This document shows, piece by piece, positions 56,658 through 64,000 of a stretch of DNA of 64,000 bases; positions within the stretch are counted from its first letter, which is position 1; each line of letters starts with the position of its first letter. The DNA is from Saposhnikovia divaricata (taxonomy: Eukaryota; Streptophyta; Magnoliopsida; Apiales; Apiaceae). The stretch spans positions 159,352,546-159,416,545 of the forward strand of contig CM071600.1 in assembly GCA_036435485.1 (NCBI GenBank). The letters run 5' to 3'. Both the position numbers and the translations under genes were made by a program. The notes beneath the pieces were generated by a model. That model worked only from the letters and a program-made list of their open reading frames with translations, was not told the origin of the DNA and did no database searches.

Positions 56658-58700
56658 TTTAGGGGTTGGCTAATAGCATTACTTTTCTAGCAATTGCCAG
56701 CATAGTGCCTTCTTTGATACCTTTCTACCTTTCTAAAACTTTACTTCATATAAGTCTTAATCGACTATTCGGCACCGTCTCTGGTCACCTTTCCTCTATT
56801 TTTATCTTTTCAACTATTCTTATCACTCCCACGTGCCACGCAAGCTTACCATTCCTGGCATAACAGCCTTTTCACTTAAGTCAATCCCGGAGTTTCTCAG
56901 TCCGGCTGGTTTCTTACTTACATTTCCTGTTTTCGTCCAATCTCACTTCATCATTGTATTTCTACAATCAATCGCGAAAACCGGGGTCTGTCCACCAACC
57001 CATGTAGCGGCTACCTTACCCAATTCACGGGGTTTATCCCAGTTTCTACTCTCTTCCATGATGTTCTCTGATAATCAGAAAGACAAGGTTTGCCAAAATT
57101 CGTTGAAGTTCTTCCCAGAATTAGGGAAATTTTGGTCAATCTATCCATCGACTAGTAACACTAAGGAGACCAGTTTCGAAACCTGAAGAATAGTTCTATG
57201 AACCTCCTAGTAGGTAGAACCGTAAGCAATTATAATTAACGAAATAATCGTCATCGGGTTGGAAATTTAACCCCTGGAGAGGAACCAATTATATACATCC
57301 CTTAGAAGGGAATCAACAGTTTTAAACTGAAACTTGTCACAACGTCCTGATACCTATACGTCCTGATATTCAATATTACCAAATGTCAGTCTACCTGACT
57401 ACCAGTCTCAAAAGGAACATTACCGTCGGAGTTGGTTGTTCCACAAAAATTGGCACTACTAAGACCATCCGAACCTGGTGAACCATGCTGTCCGAATGCA
57501 TCCGCAAGTACTTTGTCGTGCTGCGCAAGCACACATCCTAATCTTTTATGCGAAGCGTCGTTGGAAGCACAAAGTCTCCCTTTTTCCATTAAACAATGCC
57601 AACTCTTGGTCATTACCAATTTCATCTTTTTGCTCCAGGAAGATTTTCTCACATTTTTCTCTTTAACTGCTGATCGTATTACTTGATCCGTTATAATTCC
57701 GCGTCGGAGTAAACTTAAGGTAACTACTATAATCCATTCAAAGAAGAGAAAGAATTTAATATTCCTCTGAATCACATGCATCTAACGTTTCTGGTTCATC
57801 ATTTCACTGAGTTAAATTAACCCTATACTTAGTCTCTGACAATAGTCTCATTACGAGTTCATCTTGACTCACTGGTCTTATCTTCCGGTAGGTTCTGAGA
57901 TCATTGTCTTGCTTACTACTTCCTTATATAACTTTATCCAATCATGCTGTCACTTCCCAATGTTTTCACTTTCTAACTAATTCATTCATAAAATGGACAT
58001 TTTCCTGAATAAAACAACTTCATCAACCTCAATTTGGTTCCATAAATTACAACCTATGACATCTACCTTCTCATGGCGAATTATTACTGACAATATTCAT
58101 ATTTATTCATTTATCAAATGATATGGCACTTACTGCCTCTTCTCAACTATTCCTAGGGACTCTGCCCCTCGCCTTATACCGATGCCTTTGATAATCATAC
58201 ATCCTTCTAGCACTCTTTTCGTTAATATGAAAGTCTCTAATGATTCTCATCTATTCCCGTATAAGATCTCAATTAATTCTTCCAATCCGTCTTACTTGCT
58301 GGTACTACCTCCAGTAGTCCAGCCACGAATCCAACATGAATCTTCAGTTCTCTTGCTAATAGCTTAGTTCTTTATGCCCACTTTTCTGAGCACTATACCT
58401 TAATCATCTCAGTCTTTCTAGCTATAGCCCTCATTCCTCGAGGGTAAGCTCCTTATCCTAACAAGATTTTCCTTATCTGCTGGAACCTCTTCCGGGTCTC
58501 CAGTAGGGTACTCTATTGAATTTACCCGCTGATCTTCAGCATATAATAAAGCATCATCGCGCTGCTGCTCGTATGCCTCAAGGTCTGTTGCCTTACTTGT
58601 CGATGCGATATCGAGCTAAGTTACTATCATGATACCTAATAGTTCCCATAAGGGTTTTATAGGTCATCACTACATTAAGTAGTCCGACTATGAACTTGGC
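53094..58700 (-). pseudogene. Heavily decayed chromovirus gag-pol in the body of the family L element
   Basis: No - strand frame exceeds 131 codons. Remnants are nevertheless readable in right-to-left order. The catalytic box of reverse transcriptase appears as LINDVLIYP at about 55725-55695 (FIDD expected), followed by NDEDDLRNL where HEEHLR is expected. The end of RNase H appears as GKANEVADSLS at about 55250-55215 (GKANVVADALS expected). The polyprotein end is DSGTESF plus stop at 53117-53094. Near 56570-56550 a CGQ word may be the gag zinc knuckle. I found no usable integrase or protease motif. Catalytic residues are changed, so no enzyme could be made. Order and spacing show this was a normal gag-pol that decayed, not unrelated DNA. 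Confidence 0.75.
56587..56654. repeat. (AT)n microsatellite in the element body
   Basis: About 34 AT dinucleotides after an A run, inside the decayed gag region. Confidence 0.98.
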
Positions 58701-58768
58701 AAGAGTTCTTATTATCTTAGTGAATTTATTGTTTTAACGTCGCCTCATATCTGGGGTTTATAACGTAC

Positions 58769-58780
58769 GCTCTGATACCA
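58769..58780 (-). other. Primer-binding site of the family L element
   Basis: On the - strand TGGTATCAGAGC, an exact 12-base match to the initiator-tRNA-Met site, four bases (GAAG) after the 5' LTR end. It fixes the element's orientation. Confidence 0.93.
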
Positions 58781-58784
58781 CTTC

Positions 58785-61700
58785 TGTAACACCCCCAGAT
58801 TCGGGGTCAGGGATCTGGTGGTTACGGTCTTACATCCATTCATAATACTTGACTTGAGTCCACAATAAATAAATCACATGCTGTGACCCCACAATAATAT
58901 CCACTCACACACACAACAGTTATAGTCCCAGAGATGAAATTGAAATAAGTCCATAATATTAGAGTTTACGAATAAAAGTTATTACAAGCCAAGTGATATG
59001 TTTAAAGGTTTTGCCGTTGATTAACGTTAATGTTACATATAAATAGACTGATAAACAAAAGCTGCTGCTACCTCAGCAATGGCAGCAAGGACATCAGCGG
59101 GTGGTCCTTGAACGGCGGTAACCTGCTTGCGCCGAGTGCGCCTGACGCGGGCATCTGTCCTAGCTGTTGTTGTGACATAATATGAACAAAGCAAGGGTGA
59201 GCGAAAGCACACCAACAATAATATAACTGAACACTGATACATATATACAACAGTTCAAAATATCCTTTGAAATCATATGCCATGCATTGATGAAGTTATT
59301 GCCAGTATAATATAAAGGATGAAGTTACCAGGTAACTCAAAGTATTTGTTTGTAGAAATATCTGCTACATCAAAAGTAAGCGAGATATTCTCATTGTCAT
59401 TAAAAGAGGAACTTGCATGAAAAGATTGCAATTCCAATTATGAACACTTTTCCAGCTCTGCCAACAGTAATCATGTTGCAGGAAATAAATAAGTTTGGAT
59501 GATGAACCAATGATGGAGTATTCACCGCGCCCGCTGTTCCAATCTTGATGATCAGTCGAGATCGTACAGCTCAAATTAGATTTACTACCGGTAGAAGGAA
59601 GAACTGACGGCTTTACTTGTCTACTGCCTTACTAGCTCTCCCCGGCCAACGGTTGGGCCAAAGGGGATGGACCGGCACTACTCGGCCTCTTACACGACTC
59701 CTAGTTCAAATATAATTCATGATTCTCAATGTAACGTTCGTCCCCCTTTCCCCAAGTATAATACTTGTTGATAAGACTCCACAAAGTAGTCGTATCTAGT
59801 TGGAAAGGAAAATTTCACCAATAACTTCCAAGCTATTGCTTGGTAACGAATATCAACTTGTTCCAACAATCTTACCCCTCGAAAGATGAGAAGGTACACA
59901 ACGACTTAATAAGTCAATAGCACCCGAGTTGCGAGTGAAGAGAATACTTTATTGACCGGGAAGTCGACCAGATAAATAACATTTTCCAAGTAAGGTTCCC
60001 TTATTATTAGGGAGATAGACTCAAAGAAGAATGATGTCTGAGAACCTTTCTTGATATAAGATTAATAATAATATGACTCCGAAATATTTTCCGTAATAAT
60101 CGAAGATAAACCTTATCGAGGTTATTCTAAGTATGGAATAAATATTCAGAGAATATTTATTGAATTAAAATATTTTACAGAATATTTAGGAATATGAAAG
60201 AATATCTTTAATCAGAGTATTTCTCAAATAATCCTTGAAGAAATATCGAGAGAATATTTATTGCATAATTAAATATTCAAATGAATATTCAAAATAATAT
60301 TCATTAATTAATAAGACCTGAAAGGAATATTTAAAATAATATTCGATGATTAAATAGAACCCTGGATGAATATTCAAAATAATATTCATAATTAATTAGG
60401 AATTTAAATGAATATTGAAAAAGTAATATTCATTTAATGAATAATATTCTAAATGAATATCAAGTAATATTCATTTAGTAATCCAAGCTTTAAAAGAATA
60501 TTCGAGATAAGACTCGATAAATAAATCAAGCTTCAGATGAACATTAAAATAATATTCATCAGGTAATTACTATCTTAAATGAATATCCAAATAATATTCA
60601 TTTAGTAGTCCAACCTTTAGAAGAATATTCGAAATAATAATCGATAAATAATTCGACTCTGAATGAATTTTAAAAAAAAATATTATTTGTCGAATAGTTA
60701 CGTTCAAATAATTATTTGAAGTAAGGATCGTTAAATAAATAATCTCGAACGAATATTCAAATAATATTCGTCGCCCGAATAATGGAAAATATTTACTTAG
60801 ATATTTTCTTTCGAGGTAATCTCGATATGTCAAGAAATATTGACTCCCGGTCTATATTTGACGAATAAGATGTATGCACCCTTCTCTGAGGGTCTTACAA
60901 TAACCGGCTTATAATTGATACGACAGCTATCTAATTTATAAGCCAATAACAATCAGGGAACAAGCATAATGATATAACTTGAAAGTAGGCATGCATGCTA
61001 TGGCATATTATGACAGAAAACATACATAAATATTCAATCACAACAACAGCCTAAAAGAAGGGAATTGAAACTTGCCTGGTAGTCGAGTACGATAAGGGGT
61101 AGTGGTAGCGGGTCCCGGGTCAACTTGGTGATCTATAAATAGCCAAGACATTCGGGATTAATCACTTAAAACTTTAAAGGTTAAGTTATACTTAAATCGA
61201 AACACGTTCTCGAGTTATCTCGTTATACCCCTTTTAGTGGATTTCTTTTATCATCGATCCGACCCGACATTCATTCGTTAATACGACATGTCACTGTACT
61301 TATACTTGGCATATACTTAAGTCATATAAGTCTGAAAGTCGATCGTTACGAACCAATATTATACTCCGAGTTTTATCGCTCGTTTTCTAAGTGTTTTAAC
61401 GAAGTTATAAACGAGTCGTCTTTTAGGGGTTCGTTCGCGTTTAATCTCGATTCGAATATTTTTAATAAATCGAAAAACGATCCTTTTGACATACGGTTTT
61501 CTCTCACGCCTTCCTTTTTACCTCTATTATTTATTTACCAAGATTCGTCATGACTTTACGTATTTTATCGGGGTTCAATTTTAAGTACGAATACTTGTTT
61601 ACGGCTCCGAACCACTTTTATGAATTTTATCGTAACTCCTAAACCGTAAGTCCGTTTCACGTGATCTTTATATCAAAACGAAACTTATAACATAAGCTAT

Positions 61701-63306
61701 CCTAACATGGCAGAAAAGTTTCTGGACAGTAGGGTCTTGATGTCAAAAATGGCATACAAAAGATGATATTGTAAAATCGGGCATTATAACGACTATGTTT
61801 ACGCGTTTTTCAAAGTTTTTACACTTTATCTCGATCTAACAAAGATCAATCCAACCACACAAACACATGATAATCATCATGACTAGTCTATCAACACTCA
61901 TCTTAATCATTACATGGTTCATAAACCAAATCACAACAAAAACAACTACTAACATGGATCTAAGCTTATAATAACATCCTAATCACTAAATCAACCATAA
62001 AAATCATAAAATCTCTAAATAACACCAAGGGTTTCAAGTCTTATACCTTATTGAGAATGTGTACTAGCCTCACAAAGCCTTGTATGGACCTTAGGAGTGC
62101 TTAAGCTTGCTAGAATAATCAAAAGATTCAAAGAAAACAAAGTTAGAACATGATAAACACTATTCATGCTCCTCTTTCTTGATTTTTTTGAAAATGGAAA
62201 AAGATGAGTTTGAAGCTAAGATTTTGAGGAGATAAGTTTTATGAAATGTAAGACTCACCTTAATTATTTCAAGATCAAACAATGGCTGGAAGTTGGATTT
62301 TGATTTTGGAATTAAAGGGTAGGCCGAATGGTTTGTTTGGAAGGGGGAAAGAGAGTTTCTTGCTTGGTTGATTATCCAATAATGCATAAAGTGATTTGTG
62401 TGAGATAATATCTCATCCAAGTGGTTCTAGTGGAGTATGATGTATTGGATGATGAAAATTACAAGGCATGTGTCAAGATTTGGATGCTTGTAAGCTAACT
62501 AGTTGGTTTGTTTTGCTAAGTACTAGTTCATTTCATGACCATGCTAGTTACTCTTGCCCACTTGGTTACTAGATATTTGTTCTAGTAGCTTGCACAAGAC
62601 TCTTGCTTCCTCTGCTTGTTCCTTTGTTCGTTTATTGCTTAATTCGTTAATCGTTCGAGGGAATAATTCAATCGTCTCTAGTTAGGGTTTTACCGGGAAT
62701 CCTCTTAATATTTCTATAATCATTCTCACTTCTTTTCTATAATCTCGGATTCCAACTTTCTCGAATCTTATTAAATAAGTCCCTAAATCGTTCCGTATCT
62801 TGAGAATCTTGAGAAAAATTAAAGTGCCGATTTTCAGAATCCGATAGCTTTTACATACACTCTTTTTCCCTCCGGATCAATAATACGAACTCAGAATTTC
62901 GTTCCGGGTACTTCTATATAGCGTCGTCTAATAATATTCTCAATTACACCAAAATCACTATTCATCCTTATTCTTTACTTATTCATCTAGGGTTGTACAA
63001 TTGTCCGTATTCTCTTTCGATCGTTCCTTAACCTTTTTACGGAACCACTGGATTAATCGCTATCGATCTGGATGACATGATAATATTCTCCTGCTTGGAA
63101 TTGCCATATCTTATTCCCTTAGGAGATAGATTATTCTTACCTATGTTGTCACCCTTTAGCATTCTTCAAGACATAGAAATAATAAAGTCGAATTCCATTC
63201 ATTCTTTTAAAACATCAACTATTACATTGTAGCCGTAGCCACTATTCATTCTGACATCATTAAATAAATAAAAGTTTTAATTCTACCCAAAATTTGGGTT
63301 CTTACA
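58785..63306 (-). repeat. 5' LTR of the complete family L element
   Basis: 4,522 bp; same ends as the partner LTR. It holds the promoter and RNA start of the element by position, although no TATA box could be chosen with confidence in the AT-rich sequence. Small differences from the partner (for example CAGATTCGGGG versus CAGATCCGGGG near the end) reflect mutations since insertion. Confidence 0.95.
60260..60610. repeat. AT-rich palindromic array in the 5' LTR
   Basis: Same kind of AATGAATATT...AATATTCATT inverted units as in the partner LTR, with one unit fewer. Confidence 0.85.
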
Positions 63307-63566
63307 ATTACTGAACGTGCAAAGTCTTTTTATTGCATGAGTGCCACGTGTCCCACTCACACATTAAACATGGAATTGGTTGGGTGTATTAATGTTTAAA
63401 ACGATTTGGTTTTACTTTTCATTACAACTCTAATCATTTTTACATACACGGTTATTTTCTATGTACACAACCCACTCACAGTCACTTGTTATTTCACTTG
63501 GGCATTTTCACAAACACCTTTGCTACATATCTTTTTCTCTGATATTTTCTTCTCACATCGATTCTA
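63307..63566 (+). other. SIRE spacer, right part, leader of the extra ORF
   Basis: It begins with the second copy of the TSD ATTAC and continues the spacer cut at 48498. AT-rich, with a CT-rich stretch (63529-63560: TTTTTCTCTGATATTTTCTT) just before the start codon, as in plant leaders. Confidence 0.6.
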
Positions 63567-64000
63567 ATGGCCACCAAAGCTTTTACTGCTCAAGGGTTAT
63601 TGTTTGTTCCTAATAACTATGCAGCCCCATTGAACAATGCAAACGTTCCAAAGGCGTTCAATTTGATTCAAAACTTCTTGCGGGATTCAGAGATTGGTAC
63701 AGCTTTAGTCGAACCACAAACTCTTTCTGCCACTCAGATTGCTACTTTTTGGAAGAAATCTACTTATGCTGATGGAGGAGAGAATGGGACTCCTTCAATC
63801 ATCTTCACATATGAGGAGACAGAGTATGTGATTACTCTTACAACAGTCAGAGATACTATGGGTTTTGATACACAAACTTCATACAGTGTTGCTGGTGAGA
63901 ATCAATTGAAAGAGATGTTGCAGCAACTTGGTTGTTCAAACTCTCTAGCAAGACTTGGTAATGTAAAAAGGCCAATGCTAAGGAAGGAGTGGAGTTTCTT
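63567..64000 (+). CDS. Additional ORF of the SIRE-type element, downstream of pol (partial, runs off window)
   Basis: The ATG at 63567 opens a frame with no stop through the window end (144 complete codons plus two bases). It begins MATKAFTAQGLLFVPNNYAA and includes FNLIQNFLRDSEIG, ATQIATFWKKS, EYVITLTTVRDTMGF and KRPMLRKEWSF. I see no signal peptide or membrane segment in this part. The layout (F..FL..S.I..AL, then Q...FW, then a two-strand T..V..V segment) resembles the additional ORF of SIRE-lineage elements in other plants, a protein of unknown function sometimes called env-like for its position only. It is intact here although gag and pol of the same copy carry stops. Sense orientation and position after pol suggest expression from a spliced or internal-promoter RNA, which is inference. 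Confidence 0.75.
   Translation, partial: MATKAFTAQGLLFVPNNYAAPLNNANVPKAFNLIQNFLRDSEIGTALVEPQTLSATQIATFWKKSTYADGGENGTPSIIFTYEETEYVITLTTVRDTMGFDTQTSYSVAGENQLKEMLQQLGCSNSLARLGNVKRPMLRKEWSF

Larger units (their letters stand above)
48499..63306 (-). mobile_element. Complete family L LTR retrotransposon (Ty3/gypsy chromovirus, Tekay/Del-like), probably non-autonomous
   Basis: Two near-identical ~4.5-kb LTRs (48499-53082, 58785-63306) flank a 5.7-kb body. A perfect 5-bp TSD ATTAC lies at 48494-48498 and 63307-63311. On the - strand the primer-binding site (58769-58780) follows the 5' LTR and a purine tract (53083-53093) precedes the 3' LTR, so it reads right to left. The body has only decayed gag-pol in the order expected for a chromovirus, with the class-typical DSGTESF ending next to the purine tract. 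LTR length above 4 kb and an initiator-Met primer fit the Tekay/Del lineage; the lineage call is inference. Total length is 14,808 bp. Confidence 0.95.
40989..64000 (+). mobile_element. Ty1/copia SIRE-type retrotransposon, 5' part to beyond window end, with nested family L element
   Basis: It begins TGTTAGAAATAATTG directly inside the copia B integrase. Order: LTR (40989-41505), initiator-Met primer-binding site, gag, pol, ~1.1-kb spacer, nested 14.8-kb element, then an additional ORF from 63567. A long gag with several zinc knuckles and an extra ORF after pol are traits of the SIRE/Maximus lineage. The 3' LTR is not in the window, so the TSD (left flank CTTTC) cannot be checked. Three nonsense changes and one frameshift make this copy defective. 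Confidence 0.85.

Noticed and set aside
57386..57781. The longest - strand ORF in the family L body as RNase H (words LGCVLAQHDKVLAD)
   Set aside because: It lies upstream of the reverse-transcriptase remnant at 55700, while the real RNase H end is at 55215-55250. The resemblance is probably chance or part of gag.

Overview
This window looks like nuclear DNA from a large, repeat-rich plant genome, most likely a eudicot (the finer placement, perhaps an asterid, is only a guess from the retrotransposon families). I recognise no intact single-copy host gene, rRNA or tRNA gene. Almost all of it can be assigned to transposable elements nested inside one another. Seven insertions could be closed from the sequence by matching termini plus target-site duplications (TSDs).

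Layout. 1-1219 is the end of a long LTR of family L (see below) in + orientation. 1981-3046 is a Mutator-like MITE (9-bp TSD CTAAAAGTA). 5238-22544 is an old, decayed Ty3/gypsy element of Tat/Ogre type. Its 3' non-coding part consists of tandem repeats (32-bp, ~81-bp and 80-bp arrays). That array was split by CACTA transposon 1 (12158-20003, TSD ATC), which carries pieces of a kinesin motor gene and was itself hit by a family L LTR (solo LTR 16009-19895, TSD ATATA). A second CACTA element lies at 22688-27324 (TSD AGG). 28761-29778 is a small Mutator-like element (TSD CTTAAATTT) with a short transposase-like N-terminal ORF.

30630-36290 is a broken Ty1/copia element (copia A), split by a family L solo LTR at 31508-36087 (TSD GCTAT). 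36300-40988 is the 5' part of a second copia element (copia B: LTR, primer-binding site, long leader, gag-protease-integrase). It is interrupted by a SIRE-type copia element that starts at 40989 and runs out of the window. The SIRE element has an LTR, a primer-binding site, a triplicated gag start, gag with three zinc knuckles and pol. After a 14.8-kb insertion it continues with an extra downstream ORF (63567-64000+). The insertion is a complete family L element (48499-63306, - strand, TSD ATTAC) with two ~4.5-kb near-identical LTRs around a 5.7-kb decayed Ty3/gypsy chromovirus (Tekay/Del-like) body.

Family L therefore occurs five times in 64 kb (one full element, two solo LTRs, one partial LTR, counting the pair of LTRs as one insertion). 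It is the youngest layer wherever insertion order can be read. The items most worth following are the near-identical LTRs around a dead coding region, the kinesin capture by CACTA 1, the palindromic AT-rich arrays inside the family L LTRs, and the SIRE extra ORF with its triplicated gag start.
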